64,000 nt of DNA from Phycisphaerales bacterium (GCA_020852515.1 JADZAS010000011.1:216696-280695), one strand, 5' to 3'. Counted from the stretch's first letter, positions 1 through 9,057 are shown. Made by a program: numbers and translations. Notes: generated from the sequence alone by a model not told the origin.

Positions 1-148
1 GATGGAACTCGACAAGAAAGTCGATATCGCTGCGCTGCGCATCGAATTCGGATCCAGTCGCCGAGCCAAAAACTTCGAGCCGGCGCACGCCAAAGCGGCG
101 GGACAATTCCGCCAACTCGCCGCGATGCTGTAGCAACTGCTCTTTCAT
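1..148 (-). CDS. Nucleotidyltransferase (MNT family), 3' part cut by window edge
   Basis: This is the N-terminal 49 residues of a gene that runs off the left edge. The ATG is at 146-148 on the complementary strand. The peptide carries the polymerase-beta-like nucleotidyltransferase signature GSATG followed by DIDFLVEF, i.e. GS-x9-D-x-D, which binds NTP-Mg. Proteins of this size are usually MntA-type antitoxins paired with HepT, or solitary minimal nucleotidyltransferases. The rest of the gene and any HepT partner lie outside the window, so the role cannot be settled. A second, complete MntA-like gene is present at 8406-8720. Confidence 0.75.
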   Translation of the reverse strand, partial: MKEQLLQHRGELAELSRRFGVRRLEVFGSATGSEFDAQRSDIDFLVEFH

Positions 149-211
149 GCCTGCTCCCGATGATAGCCGGCGCCCCGTCTTCGCGTGATCGCCGCGCCCG
201 CTGGTTGAATC

Positions 212-224
212 GCCCTTCCAGGGC
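212..224. repeat. Short palindrome, copy 1
   Basis: GCCCTTCCAGGGC forms a 5-bp stem with a 3-base loop. It lies in the gap between the nucleotidyltransferase and the small membrane protein. A near-identical motif occurs at 1951-1963, and both are preceded by a similar GCTGG...ATC context. It could be a small dispersed palindrome or chance in GC-rich DNA. Confidence 0.25.
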
Positions 225-253
225 CCCATCGCGCGCGGCCCACACGCGCTGCA

Positions 254-379
254 TCAGTCGCCCGTCGCGTCCTTGCCTTTCGGCAGGATGCGCTTCAGGT
301 CCACGAGAAACCACACGAACACCGCCGCGGCGCCCGGGCCGAGGATGATGACCGAAAGCCACGTCGCCCACTGCATCAT
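254..379 (-). CDS. 41-residue membrane protein coupled to the symporter
   Basis: The 41-residue protein starts MMQWATWLSV, has one hydrophobic segment (about residues 5-27) and ends in a short charged tail (KGKD). Its ATG overlaps the TGA of the symporter gene as ATGA (376-379), so translation is probably coupled. Small membrane partners beside SSS-family transporters are known (YjcH with ActP, YhdT with PanF). This protein is shorter than those and I do not recognise its family. A role as a transporter accessory subunit is inferred from coupling and membrane topology only. Confidence 0.6.
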   Translation of the reverse strand: MMQWATWLSVIILGPGAAAVFVWFLVDLKRILPKGKDATGD

Positions 380-1824
380 GGCTCCTTCCTCCCCAGCACG
401 TGGCCCACGCCAAAACCCGCCGCCGAGACCGGCAGAGCGAAGAGCACGGCGTACTCGCGCCAGGCGTCGAAGCCGGCCACGGTCCAGAACACGGATTCGT
501 ACTCTTCGTCGTACTGCCCGTAGATCGCCACGACCGTGTGGTACGCCGCGTAGACGACCAGCCCGCTGCACGTGCTCAGCCACCCGGCCAGGCGCGGCGG
601 CCGGCCGAAGATCGCGCCAAGAGCCGGCACGAGCACCACCGACGCGAGCGCGCCGCTCATGAACACCCACGCGTCGGTGATGCGCTCAAAGAGCAGCGAC
701 ATCCACGAGGCCAGCAGCAGCACGGCGAAGATGCCGATGCGCGTGAGCAGGATGAGCTGCCTGTCCGTAAGCGGCTTGCGGCGCAGCGGGCGATAGATGT
801 CGTACACGAGATTTCCGCTGGCCAGCAGCGAGTAGGTATCGGTGCTCGACATCGCCGCGGCGAGCACGCCGCCGAGAAACAGGCCGCGCAGGCCGATGGG
901 CAGCGTCTGCATGCACACGGCCATCAGCGCCTTCTTGCCTTCAAGATCCTCGGCCAGCATTCCCTTCTCCACCGCCACGCGGGCGATCATGCCCACGACG
1001 GTGACGCCCCAGTCGTAGGCCGCCCAGAGCGCGATTCCGATGAGCATCGCGTAGATGATCGACCTGCTGTCTTTGGCTGCGAAGATGCGCTGGTAGAACG
1101 CCGGCTCGACGAAGATCGTCAGCGCCCCCACCGACCACGCGAGGATGATGCCCCAGCGCAGGCCGCCGGTAGCCGTCATGTGCTCGGCGGGCAGCACATC
1201 AAAGGATTCAAACCCGCCGACCCACTTGAGCGCGATGGGGATCGCAATCGCCAGGGCCACGCACATGAGAACGAACTGGATCGTGTCGGAGATAGCGTCG
1301 GCCCACAGGCCGCCCATCGCGGTGTAGGCGGCGCAGATGCCCATGGAGACCAGCAGCGCCTCGGCCTTGTTCCAGCCGAGCATGGTGAACATGATCGTCA
1401 TGCCGGCCAGGGCGGTGATCGGCAGGCTGTAGATGAAGCACGCGGCGGCGCCGGCGATGCGCGTCGCCTTGCCGTAGCGCTGCTCGAGCAGGTCCGGCAG
1501 GGTGATGCAGTCAAACTTCTTGAGGCGCGGCGCCAGCAGCAAAGCGCCGATGATGATGCACAGGTAATACGGTCGGCTGAGCCAGAACCACGACACGAGG
1601 CCGTAGTAGTACCCCTGCTCGCTCACGGCAAAAGTGACGTCGAGTTCGTAGTACGTGCTCACCAGCGTGCACACGAGCAGCGGCGTGGTGAGCATGCCGT
1701 CGGCGAGGAAATACTGCTTGAAGCCGGAGATGCGGGTGAGGAGAAACCCGCCGATGGCCATCATGCCCAGCATGTAGACCACGAGGATGGACCAGTCGAT
1801 GGCGTGCAGGTGCTGGTCGATCAA
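376..1824 (-). CDS. Sodium:solute symporter (SSS family)
   Basis: The 482-residue polytopic membrane protein has about 12-13 hydrophobic segments, in the usual size range for SSS/SLC5 transporters. The N-terminal helix (DWSILVVYMLGMMAIGG) and the following FKQYFLADG stretch match the TM1-TM2 region that contributes to the sodium site. The substrate cannot be deduced. The start is taken as TTG at 1822-1824, because no upstream in-frame ATG gives a sensible N-terminus and the first helix follows directly; no clear Shine-Dalgarno site is visible. The stop overlaps the start of a 41-residue membrane protein (ATGA). A second, unrelated SSS gene lies at 37232-38848. Confidence 0.88.
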   Translation of the reverse strand: MIDQHLHAIDWSILVVYMLGMMAIGGFLLTRISGFKQYFLADGMLTTPLLVCTLVSTYYELDVTFAVSEQGYYYGLVSWFWLSRPYYLCIIIGALLLAPRLKKFDCITLPDLLEQRYGKATRIAGAAACFIYSLPITALAGMTIMFTMLGWNKAEALLVSMGICAAYTAMGGLWADAISDTIQFVLMCVALAIAIPIALKWVGGFESFDVLPAEHMTATGGLRWGIILAWSVGALTIFVEPAFYQRIFAAKDSRSIIYAMLIGIALWAAYDWGVTVVGMIARVAVEKGMLAEDLEGKKALMAVCMQTLPIGLRGLFLGGVLAAAMSSTDTYSLLASGNLVYDIYRPLRRKPLTDRQLILLTRIGIFAVLLLASWMSLLFERITDAWVFMSGALASVVLVPALGAIFGRPPRLAGWLSTCSGLVVYAAYHTVVAIYGQYDEEYESVFWTVAGFDAWREYAVLFALPVSAAGFGVGHVLGRKEP

Positions 1825-1950
1825 GGTGCGGATTGTATCGGCAGCCGCAGTGCGAAAGCGACGCGGGCCGCGTCATGACCAACCAAAAGCACGAGCGCGG
1901 ACAAATGCACCACGTTCGGCGCAGCGTCATGGCGCACCAGCGGCTGGATC

Positions 1951-1963
1951 GCCCTTTCAGGGC
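1951..1963. repeat. Short palindrome, copy 2
   Basis: GCCCTTTCAGGGC differs by one base from the palindrome at 212-224. It lies in the 200-base gap between the topoisomerase VI B stop and the symporter start. Apart from this motif I see nothing else in that gap. Confidence 0.25.
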
Positions 1964-2024
1964 TTTGCTGCGCACCGCCCGATCTGTTCCCGAGGCGGCG
2001 CCCCGGGCTGTCGTCCCAGCCGGC

Positions 2025-3953
2025 TTACTTCTTCTTCGTCTTACGTTTCGATCGACGTTTCTTGCCGTTTGACTCCGCGTCCTGGCCCGGCTGTTCCTCG
2101 CCGAAGAGGTCGCCATCGGCGCTGCCCTCCTCTTCCGCGGCCAGGTTGATCGGCGCCCGGCGGTCTTCGCAGATGATCACGCCGTCGTCTTCGGCCAGAC
2201 GCCCGCCGTCATCGACCACGTTGCCCGAATCGTCGAGCACGTAATCCGCCTCGGCCGTGCGGCGCTGGGCCTGCTTCATCAGGGCGTCGTAGAGCGCCTG
2301 GCCATCGGCGCCGGTGATCGATTCGCAGGCGCGGCTGATCTCGCCGATGTAGCGCAGAAACGCGCCGCGGCGCTCGCCTTCGCGGCGCATCTTGCGCCGG
2401 CGATTGAGATACGTCTGCAGCTTGCGGCCGCACTCCTGCAAAGCGAGGCGCATCTCCTTGCGGATCTCGTCGTAGTCGGCGATCGCCTCTTTGCTCTCGC
2501 TCGTGAAGGGCACCCACACCGAAGCCATGTGGATCATCACGACCAGCGGGCCGACCGGCAGCGAGTTGCGCGGCTGGGTCATGCCGTAGTTGCGCCAGTT
2601 CGTCTCCACCGCCGCCTTGAACGACGAGCAGGACGACTGCTGGTAGAGCAGCGGCACGCGATTGGCAAAGCGAATGACGCGCGCCTGGTCTTCGGCGGGC
2701 AGGTCGCCGCCGTAGGCCAGGGCCGCTTCGATGACAAACGGCCGGCCGCGATAGACCGCCGCTGGCCGCGTGCTCGCTGAGTAGAACTCCGCCTTCACTT
2801 CCTTGAGCAGGCCCGCGAGCAGCGTGCGCGTGCCGATGGGCTGCACACAGTTGGTCGGCGGGGCCATGATCTTCACATCCTGGATCGCCTTGTAGAGGCG
2901 CTCGGCGTCGCTGTGCCCGACCTGCTTGATCCACGTGCGATCGGTCAGGCCGGCCTTGGCGCAGATCTCCTTGGCCACGCTCGGCCCGACGCGGCAGAAC
3001 TCGTTCTTGAAGAACGCGCCCAGTTGCGTCGTCTCAGTGCGCTCGAGCATCTGGATCAGCGTGCCCAGTTCGATGCCCTTGGGGTGCGGCTTGATCTCTT
3101 CCGTCTCGGGCGGCAGTTCATCGACCGTCCGCGCATACTCGACGCGCTCGTTGGTCGGCAGCACGTAGGTGATCCGCGCGTGCGGATTGGCGATCGCCGT
3201 CTGCTCGAGGTATTCGTCGATGCTCTGGCGGCCCTTGAGGTACTTGCCTTCGAGTTCGATGGTCACCTGCGTGCCGTGACCTTCCGCGAAGAGCTGATCA
3301 TCTTCGGGGTGTTCGGTTTCGCTGACGACGTCGGCCTTGTTCTTGCTCGTATCCATCTTGAGCACGACTTCGTGGGCCGGCTTGTTCTTCTTCGTCTTGG
3401 AGATGATGAGCACGGGTTTGCCCGTGGTCATGAGGCCGTACATGCCGGCGGCGGAGATGCCGATGCCCTGCTGACCGCGGCTCATTTTGAGGCGGTGGAA
3501 CTTCGAGCCGTAGAGCAGTTTGCCGAAGATGTTGTCGATCTGCTTGCGGATGATGCCCGGCCCGTTGTCGCGGATGGTCACCTTGAAGCGGTTCTCATCG
3601 ACCTGGAGCAGTTCGACGTGGATGTCGGGCAGGATGCCGGCCTCTTCGCATGCGTCGAGCGAATTGTCCACGGCCTCTTTGACGGTGGTGAGCAGGGCCT
3701 TGCGCGGGTTGTCGAAACCGAGCAGGTGGCGGTTCTTGGCGAAGAACTCGGAGACGGAGATCTCGCGCTGGCTCGCGGCCATGGATTCGGCCGTGGCGCG
3801 GGTGCGGGTTTTCTCCTTGCGGCCGGATCTGGCCGGCGCGGCGTCGGCGCTGCTCGCATCAGAGTCGCCGGCCAGTCGCAGTCGCGGCGGCTTCTTGTTC
3901 TTTTTTGATGGCATGTCGGGATCGATCGGGGCGGGAGCGAACAGGGAAGTCAT
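2025..3953 (-). CDS. top6B: DNA topoisomerase VI subunit B
   Basis: This is the ATPase subunit of the type IIB topoisomerase, a heterotetramer with the Spo11-like A subunit that relaxes and decatenates DNA. The 642-residue protein has the GHKL fold: N-box EAVDNSLDA (93-101), RDNGPGI (128-134) and the ATP-lid loop [14 protein letters not shown] (160-173). The H2TH and transducer regions follow. A basic N-terminal extension (about 15-55) and an acidic-then-Lys/Arg-rich C-terminal tail are additions to the core. The ATG is preceded by GGAGGG. No subunit A gene lies beside it: upstream is a secreted protein on the other strand and downstream is a symporter. Topo VI is mainly archaeal and plant, with scattered bacterial cases. 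Confidence 0.95.
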   Translation of the reverse strand: MTSLFAPAPIDPDMPSKKNKKPPRLRLAGDSDASSADAAPARSGRKEKTRTRATAESMAASQREISVSEFFAKNRHLLGFDNPRKALLTTVKEAVDNSLDACEEAGILPDIHVELLQVDENRFKVTIRDNGPGIIRKQIDNIFGKLLYGSKFHRLKMSRGQQGIGISAAGMYGLMTTGKPVLIISKTKKNKPAHEVVLKMDTSKNKADVVSETEHPEDDQLFAEGHGTQVTIELEGKYLKGRQSIDEYLEQTAIANPHARITYVLPTNERVEYARTVDELPPETEEIKPHPKGIELGTLIQMLERTETTQLGAFFKNEFCRVGPSVAKEICAKAGLTDRTWIKQVGHSDAERLYKAIQDVKIMAPPTNCVQPIGTRTLLAGLLKEVKAEFYSASTRPAAVYRGRPFVIEAALAYGGDLPAEDQARVIRFANRVPLLYQQSSCSSFKAAVETNWRNYGMTQPRNSLPVGPLVVMIHMASVWVPFTSESKEAIADYDEIRKEMRLALQECGRKLQTYLNRRRKMRREGERRGAFLRYIGEISRACESITGADGQALYDALMKQAQRRTAEADYVLDDSGNVVDDGGRLAEDDGVIICEDRRAPINLAAEEEGSADGDLFGEEQPGQDAESNGKKRRSKRKTKKK

Positions 3954-4181
3954 GAACCAAGCCCTCCGTGGCTCGAACTGGCGTGCCGTTTCTCTTCGGC
4001 ATTGAATGGGCGTTGCCGTCAGCGGTCCAGTGGTCCGGGTGGCGAGGCCCCCTGCTTCGGTGTTTTTCGCCGAGGTTGTTTCGCAGGGTCTTGCGGCCGG
4101 GCCCTCCGATCGGGTACTCTACCAGCACCGGCCGCATCGCGCATCGATGCGACGAAGCCACCAGCATGAAGGAGACTCACG

Positions 4182-5150
4182 ATGACCCGCCGCCTGAACC
4201 TCACCGCACTCGCCGCCGCGCTTCTCGCCGGCGCTGCCCATGCCCAGACCGTCATTGACCCCTCGCGCGTTCAACTCGTCGAACCGGTCGGCGTTCAGGA
4301 GATCTACGTCGGCGGGCAGTCGCCGGCCTACGGCATCACCGTCTACGACAACTCCGTCAACTTCAACCTTCGCACCTACGCGCCGGGCCAGGCCAACGTC
4401 GAGATGGCCGACGACCTGCACATGGACCGCGGCGGCAACATCGTCTCGCTCCACTTCGCCTACTACCACGGCTTCGTCGGTGGGGGCACAATCACCGCAA
4501 CGGTAACCGTCTACGACAACGACCCGGCCAACTCAGTCTACCCCGGCAACGGAGCGAACCTGCTGGCCACGTACGTCATCCCCAATCTGCCCAAGCGCGC
4601 GATCTCTCTCATCGGCGTGCGCTTCGATCCGCCCGAGCCGCTGCCGGTGCCGCAGGATGTGTGGATGGGCGTGTCGTTCGACAGTTCGAACACCTACGCG
4701 GTGCTGTGCCACCCGCCGGTGGTCGGCACGAGCGAAGACATCTTCTCGCAGAACCCGCCGGGCGGGCTGTACTACTTCAGCGGCAATCCGCCGGCGAACT
4801 TCTGGTGGGCGGTGCAGATGGATGGCCCGGGCGTGCTGGTGCAGAACCCGCCATCGCCCGGCCGCGCGGGAGTGAACAACACGCTGAGCGTCTACGGCGC
4901 CCAGCCGGGGCACGAGGTCTTCTTCGCGTACGCCCTGCGCGAGGGTCAGACGCCGGTGCCCGGCTGCCCGGAGGTGGTCATCTTCCTGCAGCAGCCGACG
5001 ATCATCGGCAGCGCGATCGCGGATGGCAACGGCGAAGCGTCGCTGAGCGTGTTCGTCCCCGGCGCAGCGCGCGGCGTCACGGTGATCCTCCAGGCCCTCG
5101 ACCGCGCCGCCTGCAGCGAGAGCAACGCGATCTTCCATCGGTTTGAGTAG
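4182..5150 (+). CDS. Secreted protein with shared C-terminal cysteine module
   Basis: The 322-residue protein has a clear Sec signal peptide (MTRRLNLTALAAALLAGAAHA, cleavage near residue 22) and an AAGGAG site 8 bases before the ATG. Residues about 23-215 are beta-rich, with repeated Val/Tyr-Asp and PPxP stretches, and look like a jelly-roll type domain. From about residue 222 the protein carries the module also found at the C-termini of the genes at 41327, 47476 and 50987, ending in LQALDRAACSESNAIF. It is probably exported to the periplasm or cell surface. I do not recognise a function. Confidence 0.8.
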   Translation: MTRRLNLTALAAALLAGAAHAQTVIDPSRVQLVEPVGVQEIYVGGQSPAYGITVYDNSVNFNLRTYAPGQANVEMADDLHMDRGGNIVSLHFAYYHGFVGGGTITATVTVYDNDPANSVYPGNGANLLATYVIPNLPKRAISLIGVRFDPPEPLPVPQDVWMGVSFDSSNTYAVLCHPPVVGTSEDIFSQNPPGGLYYFSGNPPANFWWAVQMDGPGVLVQNPPSPGRAGVNNTLSVYGAQPGHEVFFAYALREGQTPVPGCPEVVIFLQQPTIIGSAIADGNGEASLSVFVPGAARGVTVILQALDRAACSESNAIFHRFE

Positions 5151-5159
5151 GCTGCGGGT

Positions 5160-5804
5160 ATGTCGCTCGATAACGACAGTGGCGCGCTGTCAGGTCACGC
5201 TGGTACCACATCCAACGCTGCTGAGCGCCGCAACGAGCGATCGCTTGTCGGATCCGTCGGCCTGGGAATGGTGGTGGTTGCCACGGTCGGAAGCCCGGCG
5301 TGCTTCCTGCTGCCCTGCCCGCTGCTCCTGCTCGTCCCGGTCCGCCCTCGCTGGTGCGGCGCTGTCGGATTGCTCATAGGGACGTTGTGTCTGGCGGCCT
5401 GGACCAGCTTCTTCTGGACGGCATTCGCCCCAGCACTCGCAGGGATGCGCCAGTACAACCTGACCGCTGGTGAGTATGTGATACTTCTGATGCGCTCCCA
5501 AGGCGCTGTAGAGTTGATCGAGCTGCGTCGAAAGTCCGATGGCACACCTCCCGCGTCGCTCGCCAAGGCCGGCGTAACTGGCGAAAATCTCGTCGACGCA
5601 TGGAACCGCCCTCTCCGATACGTCATCAACCCGGCTAAGGCACGAGGCTATGAACTCGTCACGATTGGCAAGGACGGGATACCGGGGACCCAGGATGACA
5701 TTGATTTGATCAGCATTCCGCGGAACGGTTTCGAGCTGGCGCCGATGCGTCGCAGTCGAGCTACCGGCTCGGAGAGCGTCCCCCCGGCGGAGTCGGGAGG
5801 GTGA
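5160..5804 (+). CDS. Membrane protein with GspG-like C-terminal domain
   Basis: The 214-residue protein starts 9 bases after the preceding stop. It has two or three hydrophobic segments (about residues 33-90). The soluble region from about 125 to 185 has DAWNRPLRYVINPAK followed by GYELVTIGKDGIPGTQDDID. This resembles the C-terminal half of type II secretion pseudopilin GspG (DPWGxPY ... LxSxGxDGxxGTxDDI), including the acidic calcium-binding end. The N-terminus is not a prepilin leader, so it is unlikely to be a true pseudopilin. The similarity is by eye and the function is unknown. Confidence 0.65.
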   Translation: MSLDNDSGALSGHAGTTSNAAERRNERSLVGSVGLGMVVVATVGSPACFLLPCPLLLLVPVRPRWCGAVGLLIGTLCLAAWTSFFWTAFAPALAGMRQYNLTAGEYVILLMRSQGAVELIELRRKSDGTPPASLAKAGVTGENLVDAWNRPLRYVINPAKARGYELVTIGKDGIPGTQDDIDLISIPRNGFELAPMRRSRATGSESVPPAESGG

Positions 5805-5856
5805 GCGACCCATTCGCCGTCCGCTCCGCAATCCTGCTCTGCCCCTACCATTGGCG

Positions 5857-7458
5857 ATGATTCGGCGGGACCGGTTTCTGGATTACGTGGATCGCTTCCG
5901 CTCGGCGCGGGTGCTGGTCATCGGGCCGGCCGTGGCGGAGCGCGATGTGCACTGCGCCGTGAGCCGGCTCGCGCCTGACTACCCCATGCCCGTCTACCGC
6001 GTCGAGCACGCGAGCGTCCACCCCGGCGGGGCGGCGCTGACGGCCGCGACCATCGCCAACCTCGGCGCCCAGGCGAGCCTGCTGGCGCCCGTCGGTACCG
6101 CCGCGCCGGGCAGCGCCATGCGGCAGTGCCTGACCGAATCCGGCGTGACGCTGCTCGACGCCGGCGGCAACGACCCCGACTTCCGCACGCCCGAACTCTT
6201 CCGATACCTCGCCCAGGGCCGCCAGCTGCTCCAGGTCCGGCGCGGCTGGAAACCCGGTTCACTGCCCCAGCTGCGCCAGGTGCTCAAGCGACTGACGGGC
6301 GGCGAAGACGTGCGGCCCGCGTTCGATTGCGTCTGCATCGTCGCCGGCGAGCCGGAGACGATCACGCGCGATGACGTGCAATTCATCGCGCAGTGGTGCC
6401 GATCGCAGGGCGTGCCGCTGGTGTACGACGCCGCCGGCTCGGCCGGGCACCCCGCGCCAGGCGAGGCGGAGCATCTCATCGTCAACGAGCGCGAGTCGCG
6501 GCAGATCGCCGGGGCGTGCGGGCTTGACGAGAGTGGCGATCACATCGAGCGGCTGCGGCGCCTGTGCGATGCCGTCGCGCCCAACGTGCTGCTCACATTG
6601 GGCCGGCAGGGAGCGGTCATTGCCTGCCGCGGCGAAGACGTGCCTGCCAAGACGGAGGTGCATCCGCTGACGGTGCCCGCCCACGCCATGGCCGACCGGC
6701 GCGGCATCGGGTACGTCGTGTCCGGCGTGTATGCCGCGCTCACCGCCATCGGCGCCAGCGCGAGGGAGGCGGGAATGCTCGCGTGCAGCGGGGCGAGCCT
6801 CGCCGCGAGCCAGCCCGGGCCCAAGCGGCTCGATCTCGAATCGCTGCTGCGGCTGGGCTATCGCGAAATCGAAACGCACGTGGCCGACGGCATTGAAGTC
6901 TTCTCGCGCATTCGCGATGAGCATCTGCCCACGATCGACCGGGCGGCGCGGCTGCTCATGGAGGCGTACAACGAGGGCAAGCAGGCGCTGATCTTCGGCA
7001 ACGGAGGCAGCGCCGCCGAGGCAAACCACCTCGTGGGCGAACTCACCGGCCGCTTCCGCGAGAGCCGCCCCGGCCTGCCGAGCATCTCGCTCAGCGCCAA
7101 CGATTCGCTCACCACCTGCCTCGCCAACGACTACGGCTACGAGGATGTCTTCGCCCGGCAGATCGAGACCTTCTGTCGCGAAGGTGACGTGGTCATCGGC
7201 CTGTCCACCAGCGGGCGCTCGCCCAACGTCGTGCGCGCCATGGAGCGGGCGCGGCAGCGCGGGGCGCGCGTGATCGCCTTCACGGGGCGCGACGGCGGGG
7301 CCATGGCGGACCTGGCGGACGTGGCCATCATCGTGCCTTCTGAAAGCACTGCACGCATTCAGGAAGCGCACCTCTTCATCATCCACGTGCTGTGCGACAT
7401 GCTCGACAGCCGCCTCGACTCGCAGGGCCGGCTGCATCCCTCGGCTTCGGAGATGTGA
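5857..7458 (+). CDS. PfkB-type pseudokinase fused to sedoheptulose-7-phosphate isomerase (GmhA)
   Basis: The protein has 533 residues from the ATG at 5857; a TTG two codons upstream is an alternative start. Residues 1-345 have the ribokinase/HldE-kinase fold (HPGGAALTAATIANLGA, then TPELFRYLAQGRQLLQVRRG). The catalytic GAGD motif reads GIGY at 283-286, so the base aspartate is missing and kinase activity is unlikely. Residues about 355-533 are a SIS domain with GNGGSAAEANH (about 381) and SLSANDSL, typical of GmhA. GmhA converts sedoheptulose 7-phosphate to D-glycero-D-manno-heptose 7-phosphate. The active kinase HldA is encoded immediately downstream, so both steps belong to the surface-heptose pathway. 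Confidence 0.88.
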   Translation: MIRRDRFLDYVDRFRSARVLVIGPAVAERDVHCAVSRLAPDYPMPVYRVEHASVHPGGAALTAATIANLGAQASLLAPVGTAAPGSAMRQCLTESGVTLLDAGGNDPDFRTPELFRYLAQGRQLLQVRRGWKPGSLPQLRQVLKRLTGGEDVRPAFDCVCIVAGEPETITRDDVQFIAQWCRSQGVPLVYDAAGSAGHPAPGEAEHLIVNERESRQIAGACGLDESGDHIERLRRLCDAVAPNVLLTLGRQGAVIACRGEDVPAKTEVHPLTVPAHAMADRRGIGYVVSGVYAALTAIGASAREAGMLACSGASLAASQPGPKRLDLESLLRLGYREIETHVADGIEVFSRIRDEHLPTIDRAARLLMEAYNEGKQALIFGNGGSAAEANHLVGELTGRFRESRPGLPSISLSANDSLTTCLANDYGYEDVFARQIETFCREGDVVIGLSTSGRSPNVVRAMERARQRGARVIAFTGRDGGAMADLADVAIIVPSESTARIQEAHLFIIHVLCDMLDSRLDSQGRLHPSASEM

Positions 7459-7460
7459 TC

Positions 7461-8384
7461 GTGAGTGAGCCGCGCGACATCCTGCTCATTGGTGACGCGA
7501 TGGTGGATGCATATCTGCGCACCGAGCCGGTGGGCATCTCCGACGAAGCGCCCGTGGCGGTCCTCGACTGGGTCGGCGTGGAGCGGACACTGGGCGGCAT
7601 GATGAACGTCGCCGCGTCCTGCGCTGCGTGGGGCGGCACGCGGATCATCGGCCTGATCGGCGACGACGAGCCGGGCCGTTTTCTGCGCGACGAGGCGGAG
7701 CGGCTCGGGATGCAGGCGCGATGGATCGAAGAGGGCCGCTGCACGATCGAGAAGACGCGCGTGCTTGCCGGGGGCCAGCCCGCGATGCTCGCACGGCTGG
7801 ATGTGGAAGACATCACACCCGTCGATGACCGCGCCGCGGCCGAGGCTCTGGACGCCGCGCGCGAGCAGATGGCCCGGTGCGGCGCGGTGGTGATCTCCGA
7901 CTATCGCAAGGGGTTGATCACTGCCGAACTCGCGCGCGAACTGCTCGACGCGGCCGCTGCGGCCGGGCTGCCCGTAATCGTGGATGCCAAGCCCGAGTCG
8001 ATGGCGTGGTTCAGGGGCGCGACACTGCTCACGCCCAACGAGCACGAGGCGAGGCAGTTTGCCCGGGAAAACGACCTCGATTGTCAGACGATTGACGAAC
8101 TGGGCCGCTCGCTGGCCACGGCGCTGGATGCCGCCGTGCTCATCACGCGCGGGGCGGAGGGTATGACGCTGTTCGACCGCGAAGGTGCGAGGCTGGGGCA
8201 TTTCGATGCGGAAGTCCAGCGGCCGATTTCCACGAGCGGAGCGGGAGACGTGGTGGTCGCGGCGATGGCGGCCGGCCTGGCACGCGGTGCGGGGCTTGTT
8301 GACGCGGCACGCGCCGCGTCGTGCGCGGCCGCCCGGGCCGTGGTCCGCGAAGGCACCTGCCGCATCGAACCGGGCGATCTATAA
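7461..8384 (+). CDS. hldA: D-glycero-beta-D-manno-heptose-7-phosphate kinase (HldA/RfaE1)
   Basis: This 307-residue PfkB-family kinase phosphorylates heptose 7-phosphate at C1. The N-terminal DILLIGDAMVDAYLR, the GGMMNVAASCAAWGG sugar-binding stretch, DYRKG, the NEHEARQFA segment and the catalytic TSGAGD (GAGD at 260-263) are intact. It is the kinase half of the bifunctional HldE; the adenylyltransferase half is absent. The start is taken as GTG at 7461, two bases after the GmhA-fusion stop. A GTG at 7455, overlapping that stop, is also possible. GmhB and an adenylyltransferase are not in the window. Confidence 0.9.
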   Translation: MSEPRDILLIGDAMVDAYLRTEPVGISDEAPVAVLDWVGVERTLGGMMNVAASCAAWGGTRIIGLIGDDEPGRFLRDEAERLGMQARWIEEGRCTIEKTRVLAGGQPAMLARLDVEDITPVDDRAAAEALDAAREQMARCGAVVISDYRKGLITAELARELLDAAAAAGLPVIVDAKPESMAWFRGATLLTPNEHEARQFARENDLDCQTIDELGRSLATALDAAVLITRGAEGMTLFDREGARLGHFDAEVQRPISTSGAGDVVVAAMAAGLARGAGLVDAARAASCAAARAVVREGTCRIEPGDL

Positions 8385-8405
8385 CTCAGCAGCGGAGTAC
8401 GAGCG

Positions 8406-8720
8406 ATGCCGTTTGAACGAGCCGACCTGCCGATGCGTGAGATTGTCGCCTTCTGTCGCAGGTGGCGGATTGCTGAGATGGCCTTGTTCGGCTCGGCGTT
8501 GCAAGACACCTTCGCACAAGAGAGCGATCTCGACTTTCTGGTCGCCTTCGAGCCGGATGCCGACTGGGGCCTGCTCGAACACGTGCAGATGCGCGATGAA
8601 CTCGCTGCCCTTGTGAATCGGAGAGTCGATCTCGTCACGCGACGTTCGGTTGAGGCGAGCCCGAACTGGATCCGGCGCGAGGCAATCCTCCGATCCGCGG
8701 AGCGGGTGTATGCAGCATGA
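8406..8720 (+). CDS. MntA-type nucleotidyltransferase antitoxin
   Basis: The 104-residue minimal nucleotidyltransferase has ALFGSAL followed by ESDLDFLVAF, i.e. the GS-x9-D-x-D active site, and a third acidic position at RVDLVT. In characterised MntA/HepT pairs the antitoxin AMPylates a tyrosine of the HepT toxin. The HepT-like gene follows and overlaps by 11 bases, as is usual for such pairs. It lies 21 bases after hldA but is functionally unrelated to it. Confidence 0.88.
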   Translation: MPFERADLPMREIVAFCRRWRIAEMALFGSALQDTFAQESDLDFLVAFEPDADWGLLEHVQMRDELAALVNRRVDLVTRRSVEASPNWIRREAILRSAERVYAA

Positions 8721-9057
8721 TGACCAGGCCGTCTTGGTGGACATGAGATGCGCCGCTGAACTCGCCATCGAGTTTCTCTCTTCGGCCGATTTCGTCGAGT
8801 TCCAGGGCGATTTCAAGACTCAGTCTGCCGTGCTGCACCAGTTGCTCGTCCTCGGCGAGGCGTGCAAGCGGTTGAGCATCGCATTTCAGCAGCGGCACGC
8901 GGAGATTCCCTGGAACCAGATCGCCGGCATGCGCGACATCCTGATCCATCAGTATCACAACGTCGATCTCCATGAAGTCTGGAAGACCGTCAAGACCGAC
9001 CTTCCGCCGCTTGTGGAGTTTCTGCAGCAGCACGCCCCTCGCAACCCGCGCAATTGA
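8710..9057 (+). CDS. HepT-like toxin (HEPN ribonuclease)
   Basis: The 115-residue helical protein starts at an ATG inside the end of the antitoxin gene. It has the HEPN signature R-x4-H-x-Y (RDILIHQY), which forms the RNase site; the tyrosine is the residue AMPylated by MntA in studied systems. Family length is about 110-140 residues. An upstream in-frame start (8650) would extend it into the antitoxin without adding a recognisable domain, so the ATG at 8710 is preferred. Confidence 0.88.
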   Translation: MQHDDQAVLVDMRCAAELAIEFLSSADFVEFQGDFKTQSAVLHQLLVLGEACKRLSIAFQQRHAEIPWNQIAGMRDILIHQYHNVDLHEVWKTVKTDLPPLVEFLQQHAPRNPRN

